From a bacterium (lineage in GTDB: Bacteria; Planctomycetota; UBA11346), in NCBI GenBank assembly GCA_020049615.1, contig JAIFKN010000312.1, positions 1-10,083 of the forward strand: a DNA stretch of 10,083 bases, written 5' to 3'. The notes beneath the pieces are model-generated. The model was not told the origin of the DNA and made no database searches. It saw only the letters and a program-made list of their open reading frames with translations. Shown piece by piece: positions 1-7,500 of this stretch. A program made the translations under genes and the position numbers. The first letter of the stretch is position 1. Each line of letters begins with the position of its first letter.

Positions 1-26
1 GGCTTGGGGTCGGGAGTGGTGGACAT
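1..26 (-). CDS. 5' end of a divergent gene (partial, product unknown)
   Basis: Read on the minus strand, an ATG at 26-24 opens a frame that runs off the left edge as MSTTPDPK. An AAGGA Shine-Dalgarno sequence (complement of 34-38) lies seven bases upstream of that ATG, which is the main reason to believe the start. The gene diverges from the plus-strand cluster beginning at 186 and shares the 159-bp region between them. Eight residues are too few to name a product. A regulator of the cluster would fit a divergent position, but that is only a guess. Confidence 0.5.
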
Positions 27-38
27 GGTCGGATCCTT

Positions 39-53
39 GTGAGACTTGCTCAC
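39..53. promoter_or_regulatory. Perfect inverted repeat GTGAG-N5-CTCAC
   Basis: The 15-bp element has two perfect 5-bp arms around ACTTG. It directly abuts the Shine-Dalgarno sequence of the minus-strand gene, so it lies in that gene's 5' leader. It could be a dimeric repressor's operator or a small hairpin controlling translation. The arm sequence resembles a lac-type half-site, but the overall layout differs. The arms are short, so chance is possible. Confidence 0.35.
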
Positions 54-71
54 GATGGAAGTCCGAAATCA

Positions 72-161
72 GCATAGGCAGCACAGATGTCGCAAGCCTT
101 TCGCATTCTGATCTAGCCTATGCGCAATTGACCATCAGCGGTTGACCTTCGCCGCCTATGC
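72..161. repeat. Three copies of octamer GCCTATGC in the divergent intergenic region
   Basis: GCCTATGC occurs on the plus strand at 116-123 and 154-161, and on the minus strand at 72-79 (read GCATAGGC on plus). The minus copy and the last plus copy share the ninth base, GCCTATGCT. The two plus copies start 38 bp apart. Three copies of an 8-mer within 90 bp, placed between two divergent genes, suggest binding sites for a regulator of one or both. Two TTGACC hexamers (128-133 and 142-147) lie between the second and third copies. No confident -35/-10 pair was found. Confidence 0.4.
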
Positions 162-185
162 TCGGGTCGAACCCTGGAAGCAACC

Positions 186-707
186 ATGCGTCAGCTCGTC
201 TGCCTCTTCGCCTTGTCCGCCACGCTTGCCGCCGCCGACAACCTGATCGTCAACGGGGATTTCTCCTCGACCGAGAAGGCCACCGATGGCGCCTTCTTCG
301 GCTGGCAGAAGGGCGATCCAGCCCACCTCGGCGTCGTCGCGGAAGGAAAGCAACAGTTCGCCCGCAACGCCGATGGCCACCACGTCAATACCTACCAGGA
401 GATCGCCATCAAGCCGGAGTGGAAGGCCTTCGAGATCTCGGCCTGCATCCGGGTGAGAAACCTGGTCCGCACCGGCGCCGAGGCGTGGATGGTGCCAAGC
501 CTCCAGTTCCAGGCGAAGAACGCTGCTGGCGAGGTGGTCGGTGGATATTCCAAGTTCATGATCACCGCCGACCAGGACTGGACGGCCCACAAGGCGACCA
601 AGGAGATCCCGGCCGACGCCGCCAAGCTCACCGTGTCGATCGACACCTTCGACGCCAAGGGCAGCTTCGACTTCGACGACATCGTGGTCACTCCAATCCT
701 CAAATAA
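186..707 (+). CDS. Small secreted galactose-binding-like (jelly-roll) protein
   Basis: A 173-residue protein. Residues 1-17 form a signal peptide (MRQLVCLFALSATLAAA), so export is predicted. The mature part begins DNLIVNGDFSS, the typical opening strand of carbohydrate-binding modules of the CBM4/9 type. It ends with GSFDFDDIVVTP, the matching closing strand of that fold, in which the DDI-V stretch is typical. The whole mature protein is therefore about one jelly-roll domain with no catalytic module. The start is supported by GGAAG at 176-180, five bases upstream. It is the first gene of the plus-strand cluster, 76 bp ahead of the beta-helix gene. A role in binding sugar is inferred from fold and context only; such domains can also bind protein or be structural. 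The fold call is fairly secure and the ligand is unknown. Confidence 0.8.
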   Translation: MRQLVCLFALSATLAAADNLIVNGDFSSTEKATDGAFFGWQKGDPAHLGVVAEGKQQFARNADGHHVNTYQEIAIKPEWKAFEISACIRVRNLVRTGAEAWMVPSLQFQAKNAAGEVVGGYSKFMITADQDWTAHKATKEIPADAAKLTVSIDTFDAKGSFDFDDIVVTPILK

Positions 708-783
708 GCTGCGCTCTGGCCGCTGTCACGATCGCCACCGTCCGCGTTCCATTGCCGTTGGCCCCGATCACTGGAGTCCTGCC

Positions 784-2322
784 ATGAACTCGCACCTGCA
801 CCTGGTCCTGGCCATCATCGCCGCCGTGCCGGCGATGGCCGCCGAATTCGTCGTCGCTCCGGGCGGCGACGATGCCGCTGCCGGCTCACCGACCACGCCG
901 CTGCGCACGATCGGGGCCGCAGCCAAGCGCGCGGCACCTGGCGACACCGTCACCATCAGGGCCGGCACCTACCGCGAGACGGTGGTGCCGGCGCGTTCAG
1001 GCGAGCTGGGGCGGCCGATCACCTTCCGTGGCGCTCCTGGCGAGCGCGTCGTCATCGACGGCACCGAACCGGTCACCGGCTGGCAGCCGTGGAAGGACGG
1101 CATCGAGCAGGCGCCAATGGCCGGCGATTGGTTCAGCCGCGCCACCCCCGGCGATGGCGTCAATCTCTACGACGCCAAGGTCCACAACCAGGCCGATCAG
1201 GTCTTCGTCGACGGCACGATGGTCATCCTGGCGCGCTGGCCGAACTCGCCGAACCTCGACCCGTCCTTCCCAGGCAAGGCGGTGTGCGAGAAGTTCATTG
1301 CCAAGAATCGCGACAAGGAGAACAACTGGACCACCGGGGTATTGGAGGACGCCCAGCTCAACCTGACCGCCGAGCAGGCGGTCGGGGCGCAGGTGCTGTT
1401 CCAGCCCAACCACGATGCCTGGGCCTGGATCTTCACTGGCCGGATCGCGGCGGTCGATGGCAAGCGCTTCACCTATGCCTCGTGCAGCGACGCTGGCCAG
1501 GATTTCGCGCAGAACATATTGCATGACCACAGCCGTTACTATCTCTTCGACAAGCTGGAACTGCTCGACGCACCCGGTGAATGGTACCACGACAAGCAGG
1601 GTGGCACCCTCTACCTGAAGTCGCCTGACGGCAAGCCGTTATCAAGCAGAGTGACCGCGAAACGCCGCGAGTACGCCTTCGACCTGAGCGGACTCAGCTT
1701 CATCACGATACGGGATCTGGCCATCCACGCCTGCACCATCACCACCGATCGTGACAGCGGCGGTGATAACATCCCCTATGATGCAAAGGGCGATACCCGC
1801 TACCCCTGGCGCAATTCAGCCCACGGTCTGCCGACAGAACCGTATCACCAGATCGACGCGTACCGTGACGCAGCCAGCAGCAACGTCGTGGTCGAGAATA
1901 TCGACGCTGCCTACCTGAGCCACTTCACCGACGTCAGCGGACATTTCTTCTGCCAGTGGGGATCGTCGTCGGGCATCGTGCTGTCCGGGCGTAGTCATCG
2001 CATCAGCGGCAGCCGGATCCGCTACAGCTCTGGCAACGGCATCAGCCTGCTCGGCCGGGAGCATCGGGTCATCGGCAACCTGATCGAGGACACCGGCTAC
2101 GCCGCCAACGACTGCACCGCCATCCATACCGGAGGAACCGACCGTGGCTCCAGCGACCATGAGATCGGCTGGAACACCATTCGCCGCACCGGCCGATCGG
2201 GCCTGCTTCCTCGCTGCAGCTATCGCAGCGACAGCGGCGACGGCAGCGATTGGAAAGGGCGCATCCATCACAACGACATCAGCCAGTTCGGCATCCAGGA
2301 TTGGGATCAGGGCGGCACATAA
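784..2322 (+). CDS. Secreted right-handed beta-helix protein, 5' part of a frameshifted gene
   Basis: The 512-residue reading frame begins with a signal peptide (residues 1-19, ending AMAA). GGAG at 773-776 sits seven bases before the ATG. Residues about 20-90 match a DUF1565-type opening: EFVVAPGGDDAAAG, then PLRTIGAAAKRAAPGDTV and IRAGTYRETVVPARSG. A beta-rich insertion follows (QVFVDGTMVILARWPN; GEWYHDKQGGTLYLKSPDGK). Parallel beta-helix rungs come next, such as SGIVLSGRSHRISGSRI, NGISLLGREHRVIGN and HEIGWNTIRRTGRSG. This layout resembles glycosidases and lyases of the GH120, GH141 and PL9 type. That suggests action on a plant or algal polysaccharide, but no catalytic residues can be assigned. 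The frame stops at TAA 2320-2322 in mid-helix, while the same fold continues in the +1 frame to 3172. The protein is therefore truncated as read, by mutation or by sequence error. Confidence 0.8.
   Translation: MNSHLHLVLAIIAAVPAMAAEFVVAPGGDDAAAGSPTTPLRTIGAAAKRAAPGDTVTIRAGTYRETVVPARSGELGRPITFRGAPGERVVIDGTEPVTGWQPWKDGIEQAPMAGDWFSRATPGDGVNLYDAKVHNQADQVFVDGTMVILARWPNSPNLDPSFPGKAVCEKFIAKNRDKENNWTTGVLEDAQLNLTAEQAVGAQVLFQPNHDAWAWIFTGRIAAVDGKRFTYASCSDAGQDFAQNILHDHSRYYLFDKLELLDAPGEWYHDKQGGTLYLKSPDGKPLSSRVTAKRREYAFDLSGLSFITIRDLAIHACTITTDRDSGGDNIPYDAKGDTRYPWRNSAHGLPTEPYHQIDAYRDAASSNVVVENIDAAYLSHFTDVSGHFFCQWGSSSGIVLSGRSHRISGSRIRYSSGNGISLLGREHRVIGNLIEDTGYAANDCTAIHTGGTDRGSSDHEIGWNTIRRTGRSGLLPRCSYRSDSGDGSDWKGRIHHNDISQFGIQDWDQGGT
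2308..2322 (+). other. Frameshift site in the beta-helix gene
   Basis: Upstream, frame 0 reads GIQDWDQGGT and then stops at 2320-2322. Downstream, the +1 frame reads HNWIHDAYEH. A one-base insertion in the GGG run at 2310-2312 would explain the switch. So would loss of 3n+2 bases. Joined at this point, the rung from HHND to HNWI is only about 16-17 residues, shorter than a usual rung of about 22. That slightly favours a small deletion. No slippery heptamer for programmed -1 shifting is visible. Confidence 0.7.
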
Positions 2323-3172
2323 CTGGATCCACGACGCCTACGAACACGTCGACGATCTCGGCGCGGGAGCATATACCGCCAGCGGCATCTACCCCGACTA
2401 CGGCTCACGCTGGCTGATCGATCACAACGTAGTCTGGAACGTCGAATGGGGCATCCATCTGCAGAACCAGGCCGACCATAAGCTCCAGGCCGGCTACCTG
2501 GTCTTCAACAACACCGTAGCCGTGCGCCGCTTGGGTGGACAACCCAACGGCTACGGCCCCTTCGGTCTGGTACGCAACAGCGACGCGCCCTTCCAGGAGA
2601 CCCAGGTCGCCGACAACATCTTCCTCCTGCTCGCCGCCAACGGCGGCGGCGGCGGCTACAAGATGGTAGATTTCGCCAGTGATCCGGCGGTCAAGCGCGT
2701 GGTCGAGCACAACGTCGCCAGCACCTCGCCGGAAGGTCTCGGACTTGCCGGCGGAGCGGCCTTCCCCGCCGCCCTGGTGCCGACCGCCAAGGCCGGGGAG
2801 ATCGCCGGCAAGGCCAGCAGACGCGATATCCCCCGTGTCGCCGGAATGCCGGTTCCCCCCTTCGACTCCAGCCCGGACCGTGGCGCCTTCGCCGTCGGTG
2901 CCGATTCCTGGCAGGCTGGCTGCGACGCCTGGCCAGGGCGGCCGAAGGCCCAGCCCGTCCCGGTTCCGGTCGCCGCCCCCGGCACGCCCGTGGTCACGGT
3001 CGGCCCCGAAGCGCCAGTTCAGCCGGTTGCGCCGACACCTGCCCCAGGCCAGCCACCGGCCGCCACCAGCCAGACGGGGATGATCATCGGTGCCATCATC
3101 ATCGCCGTTCTCGGTCTCCTGGTCATCGTCCTGCTCAGCCGGAGCGAGGGCAGACCGCGCCGCCGCAGGTGA
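2312..3172 (+). CDS. Beta-helix protein, 3' part in the +1 frame, with C-terminal membrane anchor
   Basis: This is the continuation of the gene starting at 784. From 2318 it reads HNWIHDAYEHVDDLGAGAYT, SGIYPDYGSRWLIDHNVVWN and VEWGIHLQNQ, clear further rungs of the same helix. The helix ends near DSSPDRGAFAVG. A linker of roughly 40 residues rich in Pro, Ala and Val follows (about 2949-3078). Then comes a hydrophobic span (MIIGAIIIAVLGLLVIVLLS, from 3080) and the basic tail RSEGRPRRRR. With the signal peptide encoded at 784, the intact product would be about 795 residues. It would be exported and held in the membrane by its C terminus, with the Arg-rich tail in the cytoplasm. An ATG at 2144 opens this frame earlier, but the stretch 2144-2311 is an Ala/Thr-rich out-of-frame reading of the upstream helix and is not a real start. 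Confidence 0.75.
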   Translation, partial: AAHNWIHDAYEHVDDLGAGAYTASGIYPDYGSRWLIDHNVVWNVEWGIHLQNQADHKLQAGYLVFNNTVAVRRLGGQPNGYGPFGLVRNSDAPFQETQVADNIFLLLAANGGGGGYKMVDFASDPAVKRVVEHNVASTSPEGLGLAGGAAFPAALVPTAKAGEIAGKASRRDIPRVAGMPVPPFDSSPDRGAFAVGADSWQAGCDAWPGRPKAQPVPVPVAAPGTPVVTVGPEAPVQPVAPTPAPGQPPAATSQTGMIIGAIIIAVLGLLVIVLLSRSEGRPRRRR

Positions 3173-3175
3173 CCC

Positions 3176-3196
3176 TCGGCCAGCCGTTTTGGCCGA
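3176..3196 (+). terminator. Hairpin just after the beta-helix gene, possible terminator
   Basis: TCGGCCA (3176-3182) pairs perfectly with TGGCCGA (3190-3196) around a 7-nt loop, starting three bases after the stop codon. The stem is short but GC-rich. No T-tract follows, so it may end transcription weakly, pause it, or protect the 3' end of the upstream message. Confidence 0.35.
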
Positions 3197-3269
3197 AAGC
3201 CATGCTCCAAAAGGGCAAGCGGACCACGCGATCCACGCTAAAGTCAGGTCACCGCACACGTTCGCCACC

Positions 3270-3289
3270 TGGAGCGCTTCCACGCTCCA
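3270..3289 (+). promoter_or_regulatory. Hairpin in the leader of the pseudopilin gene
   Basis: TGGAGCG (3270-3276) and CGCTCCA (3283-3289) form a perfect 7-bp stem with a 6-nt loop, 36 bases before the pseudopilin start. It is the second hairpin in the 153-bp gap. It could be a terminator without T-tract, an operator, or a leader structure. Nothing else recognisable, such as a clear promoter, was seen in the gap. Confidence 0.3.
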
Positions 3290-3325
3290 CCGCCATGCCA
3301 TCGCAAACATGACAAGAGCCCGTAT

Positions 3326-4000
3326 ATGCGCCATCACCCTGCCGGCTTCACCCTGATCGAACTGCTCGTCGTCATCTCGATCATCGCCATCCTTGCCGCC
3401 ATGTTGCTGCCAGCCGTCTCGTTGGTCCGTGAGGCGGCCAAGGGTTTGACCTGCGTCAACAGCCTGCGCCAGTTGGGCATCGCCGGCATGGCGTATTCGG
3501 AGGACAATCAAGGCGTCATCGTCTCGCTGAAACACGATAGCCAGACCATGTGGTTCACCTTGCTGGCGGGCTACGTCGATGCGGTTCAGGGCGGAGCCAC
3601 CGGAACGCTGGCGGACACCAATACGGCGAACAAGGCGCTGAAGGGTTGCTCGAACTACCAGTACGATCCGGCCACCTTCTGGAAGATCGGCTACGGCATG
3701 AACAAGGCTCCGCTGGCCAATGCCAGTCTGGCCCACAACCAGTGGGATGGCACCTGGGGCGCGGCGGTCAACATCCCCCTGGCACGGGTCAAGCAGGCCT
3801 CGTCGCGCATGTTCCTCGCTGATGGCGAGGACTGGTTCGTCGGCGGATCGGTCGATCCGGCATCCTGTTCCAACCTGCCTGGCCTGGGCTCGCCAGCGCT
3901 TCCGAAACGCCACCGCAAGAGCATCAACATGGTATTCTTCGACGGGCATTCGGCAGCGGTCCCGATCGACAACATCGCCACGACGACGAACATCGATTGA
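3326..4000 (+). CDS. Pseudopilin-like protein with prepilin leader and H-X9-DG motif
   Basis: A 224-residue protein. Residues 1-7 (MRHHPAG) are a short basic prepilin leader. Cleavage is expected after Gly7, followed by [20 protein letters not shown] with the required Glu at mature position 5. Next comes the C-V-N-S-L-R-Q-L-G segment with AYSEDNQG, typical of the family. Near the C terminus His196 is followed by nine residues and Asp206-Gly207 ([14 protein letters not shown]). This exactly fits the prepilin-type processing-associated H-X9-DG domain known from Planctomycetota, Lentisphaerota and Verrucomicrobiota. The protein should be inserted in the inner membrane, trimmed by a prepilin peptidase and displayed outside it. 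Its precise job is unknown, but such proteins often occur singly beside glycan-degradation genes. AAGAG at 3314-3318 gives a modest ribosome binding site. A small membrane protein gene follows 52 bp later. Confidence 0.9.
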   Translation: MRHHPAGFTLIELLVVISIIAILAAMLLPAVSLVREAAKGLTCVNSLRQLGIAGMAYSEDNQGVIVSLKHDSQTMWFTLLAGYVDAVQGGATGTLADTNTANKALKGCSNYQYDPATFWKIGYGMNKAPLANASLAHNQWDGTWGAAVNIPLARVKQASSRMFLADGEDWFVGGSVDPASCSNLPGLGSPALPKRHRKSINMVFFDGHSAAVPIDNIATTTNID

Positions 4001-4052
4001 GCGAACCGTGCGGGATCCGGCCAGCCATTCCCCAACCTGAGGGCAATCCGAC

Positions 4053-4517
4053 GTGCGCACCAGCATCGCTTCGAGACCACTAGTCGCGGCCGGCGGTGGT
4101 GCGGGTTCGCGCAAGCTCGTGTGGCTGCTGGCCGGCCTGCTCGCCACCATCGCTGTCGCCGTGCCGCTGTTCCTGGCCTACCGCGAGGACGATGCTCCGG
4201 CGTCGGCTTCCATTCATCAGGAGGGGCGCGGGGAGTGGCTGGTGTACGGCGCCGGCGGCGCCAGGTTGGGTCGTCTGGTCCTCGGCGAGAACCTTGCCGC
4301 CTATGTGCGTGCCGATGGCAATCGCGTCGAATCGTCCTGCACGATCGCCGTAGAGGACGGCAGGATCAGGATCGCGAGCGAGAAGCCGCTGGGCGATCTC
4401 GGTCGCCAGATCGGACTGAGCAGGGGCGCCCTGGGCTGGCAGCTCACCTCCGGCGCCAGGATCCTCGCCGCCTCGCCGGCCGCCTCTGCCTCCGTCGCCA
4501 CGCCACCGGCACCATAA
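4053..4517 (+). CDS. Small single-span membrane protein of unknown function
   Basis: A 154-residue protein that I do not recognise. It starts at GTG, with GAGGG at 4039-4043 as ribosome binding site. Residues 1-21 are short and basic (SRK just before the membrane). Residues 22-43 form one hydrophobic span (LVWLLAGLLATIAVAVPLFL), and the rest should face the periplasm. The exported part, about residues 50-140, is predicted to be beta-rich (GEWLVYGAGGARLGRLVLGE and GRIRIASEKPLGDL). It ends in an Ala/Pro-rich tail (SPAASASVATPPAP). The gene sits between the pseudopilin (52 bp upstream) and the GH2-like gene (58 bp downstream) and is probably co-transcribed with them. It might be an accessory to the pseudopilin, but nothing in the sequence proves that. 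The coding call rests on frame, start signal, membrane topology and fit in the cluster. Confidence 0.7.
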   Translation: MRTSIASRPLVAAGGGAGSRKLVWLLAGLLATIAVAVPLFLAYREDDAPASASIHQEGRGEWLVYGAGGARLGRLVLGENLAAYVRADGNRVESSCTIAVEDGRIRIASEKPLGDLGRQIGLSRGALGWQLTSGARILAASPAASASVATPPAP

Positions 4518-4575
4518 CCTGTCCGCCTCCGAGTCCGCTTCATCCGGCCATCCGTGCGTGGCTCATGGAATATCC

Positions 4576-7500
4576 ATGCGTGCTCTCAGCCACGTGTTCT
4601 GGTCCCTAACCGTCGTCATGGCCCTGTCGGCTGCCGATCCCGGCCCACCGCCGATCAGCATGCCAACGCATGGCGGCGAGGCGGTCGAGGTCCTGAGCAC
4701 GACGCGTGGCCGGATCTGCCTCAACGGCCTGTGGTGGTTCCAGCCCGCGGTCGGATCCTCGACCGAGGCCCCGGCTTCAGGTTGGGGCTGGATCCGCGTC
4801 CCGGGTAGCTGGACTCCGCGTGGAAACCTCCCCGGAGTGGTGGCGCCAGGAACCGGCGATGCCTGGACCGGCTTCGATGGCAAGACCCTGGGCAAGGCCT
4901 GGTATGAGCGATCGCTCGAGATCCCAGCGGCCTGGGCGGGGCGCGCGGTGATCCTGGAGCTGCGCCGGATCAGCACCGACGCACGGATCTTCGTCGATGG
5001 CCAGGACCTCGGCTCGGCCGCGTTTCCCAGCGGAGAGATCGAGTTGACTACCGCGGTCCGGCCCGGCGCGAGCCATCGCCTGCGTCTGCTGGTCGCGGCG
5101 GTGGACAGCGACGAGCAGGTGGTGAGTGCGATGGGGGTCGGGCAGAACACCATGGTTGCAGCCAAGCTTGCCACCCGCGGGCTGCCGGGCGAGGTGTTCC
5201 TGTCCAGCCGACCGCGGCATGTGCACATCGACGATGTCTTCGTCCAGACCAGCCATCGGCGCAACCGCCTGACCCTGCAGACCACGCTGGCCGGGATCGC
5301 CACGGCCGGCGAGGCCCGCGTCGAGGTGCAGATCCTCGACGCCGCTGGCGCCGAGGTCCGTCGTTTCACCACCACCGTGCCAGTGGCCGCCGGATCCCCG
5401 GTCATCACTCCTGCCTGGGACTGGCCTCAGGCCAAACGCTGGGACCTCGGCCAGCCCAACCTCTACACCGCTGTCATGCGTGTGCAGGCACCGGGAATGG
5501 ACGATACCTGGCGCCAGGAGTTCGGTTTCCGCGAGGTGTGGATCGACGGGCGCGACATCCTCCTCAACGGCACCCCGTTCCGCCTGCGGCCGTGCAGCTG
5601 GTTCAGCGACGGCGACTGGTCGGCGACCACCGGCAGTCCGCAGATGATGGCAGCGGCCTTCGATGGCCTGGCCGGCAGCGGCTTCAACATCCTCGAGTGG
5701 TGGCCGTCGCAGTACGACGAGCGCGGCACCTACCATTTCCAGGAACTCGCCCTGGAGATCGCCGATCGCAAGGGCTTCCCGGTGATGGCCAACAGCCTGT
5801 CGGCCTCGAACATCCTGTCGCTGTGGGGCGGCGGGACGAAGAAATGGACTGATCCGCAGACCCGCGCCACCTGGCGGCAACGCATGGAGAGCGAGCTGCG
5901 TCGCCTGCGCAACCACCCGAGCTGCCTGATCTGGGCGACCACCGCGAACGTCTACGGCCACGTCGATGACCAGGACCCCCGGCGCATGGGTCAGGGCTTC
6001 GAGCGACCTGTCTGGGCCGGGGAATCGGCCGACTGGCGGGCCAACAACGCCCGCGGCGCCGAGATGATCGCCGAAGTCAAGCAGGTCGATCCCACCCGAC
6101 CGGTGATGCTGCATCAGGGAGCCGCCCAGGGCGACATCTATGCCACGAACAATTACCTCGATCTGATTCCCCTGCAGGAACGCGAGGAATGGTTGTCCGA
6201 GTGGTCGCGCAGCGGGACCATGCCATATATCGCCATCGAATTCGGCACCCCGCTCCACACCACCATGATGCGCGGCCGCAACGGCTTTGGCGACACCGTC
6301 CATTCGGAACCGCTGCTCAGCGAGTTCTGCGCCATCTATCAGGGTGGTGCGGCCTACGCCAATGAGCTTCCCGCCTACCGCACCGCCCTGCGCGAGATGC
6401 ACGTCAAGGACCTGAAGTGGAACAACTGGCACGGCAATCCGGCCCTTGAGCGTTCGCCGACCTTCCAGGCCCTGCAGACCCTGTTCATCACCAACACCTG
6501 GCGTTCGTGGCGGACCCAGGGCGTCACCGGGGGCATGGTCCCGTGGGCTGATCCCCAGTTCTGGGCGGGCCGCCCTGGCAAGGCCGTCCAGCCCGCCCCC
6601 GCACCGGGGGCGAGAGGCGTGGCCTTCAGCGAACTGCCGCTCGCCGGATTCGGCTTCCTCCGGCCCGAAGGCGGCGCGGTGCAACCCGCGTTCGCCAGCC
6701 TCCAGGCAGTCAACGGCCCGACCCTGGCGTGGATCGCCGGGCCCGCAGTGGCGGGCGACCCGGCGGATTTCACCGCCAAGGACCACAGCTTCCGCGCCGG
6801 CGAGCTGCTACGCAAACGAGTGGCCCTGCTCAACGACACGCGCGCTCCGGCTGCGTACACGGTGCGCTGGTCGATCGCCGCCGGCGGCAAACACCTCGCC
6901 GGCGGCGACCTGGCAGGCACCGCGACGGTCGGAGCCACCCTGCTGCTGCCGATCGAGGCGTCCCTGCCGGCAGTCGCGGCGATCACCGCAGGCGAGGTGC
7001 GGATCGAGGCGGCGATCTCCGGCATCCCCCACACCGACCGCTTCGCCTTCAAGGTCTTCCCCGCCGCCCCGGCGCGTTCAGGGCGGCTCACGGTCAGCGA
7101 TCCCAAGGGCCTGACCAGCGCCCTGCTGCAGCGCCTCGGCTACACCCTCGACACCGGCGAGCCGGCACCTGGTGGAACCTGGGTGATCGGCCGCGAGGCC
7201 CTGTCGAGTCAGCCCCTGGCCGGATCGCAGGCCCTGCTCGGCCGGGTCAGGGCCCACGTCCAGGCCGGTGGCCGGGCGGTGATCTTCGCCCAGGATCCCG
7301 GCTGGATCGAACGCCACCTCGGTCTGCGCGTGGCCAACCACATCAGCCGTCGGATCTTCCCCGTTTCCGCCGCCGATCCGCTGGTCGCCGGCCTGGAGGC
7401 CGAGGACCTGCGTGACTGGCGCGGCCAGGGCACCTTGGTGGAGGCCAAACCGATCTACGGCCCCACGGCCAAGCGGTCATCCACGCCCTGGTGGGGCTGG

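Noticed and set aside
128..162. TTGACC hexamers with TATGCT as a sigma-70 promoter
   Set aside because: The spacers are 23 and 9 bases, both far from the usual 17, so no promoter is claimed.
158..787. 209-residue plus-strand frame overlapping the first gene
   Set aside because: Arg/Pro-rich sequence without motifs; the overlapping frame at 186 has a signal peptide, a CBM-like start and end, and a better ribosome binding site.
2144..2311. ATG at 2144 as an independent start for the downstream beta-helix part
   Set aside because: The first 50-odd residues are a low-complexity Ala/Thr/Ser reading of sequence that encodes beta-helix rungs in the other frame, so the start is spurious.
2300..2325. 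Programmed ribosomal frameshift in the beta-helix gene
   Set aside because: No slippery heptamer or obvious stimulatory structure is seen, and programmed shifting is not known for this family; mutation or sequence error is simpler.
3060..3085. LPXTG sortase signal before the C-terminal membrane span
   Set aside because: Only QTG matches (TSQTG); Leu-Pro is missing, so it is not called as a sortase site.
2405..4150. 581-residue open frame on the minus strand
   Set aside because: It runs antisense across three separate plus-strand features with recognisable motifs, has no family-like sequence, and is expected by chance at this GC content.
4558..4575. GTG at 4558 as start of the GH2-like protein
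   Set aside because: It has no good ribosome binding site and would place an unneeded MAHGIS before a complete signal peptide; ATG 4576 with GGAA upstream is preferred.
4777..6786. 669-residue open frame on the minus strand
   Set aside because: It is antisense to the GH2-like gene, whose jelly roll, Ig and barrel motifs are clear. Its composition is that of a GC-rich shadow frame.
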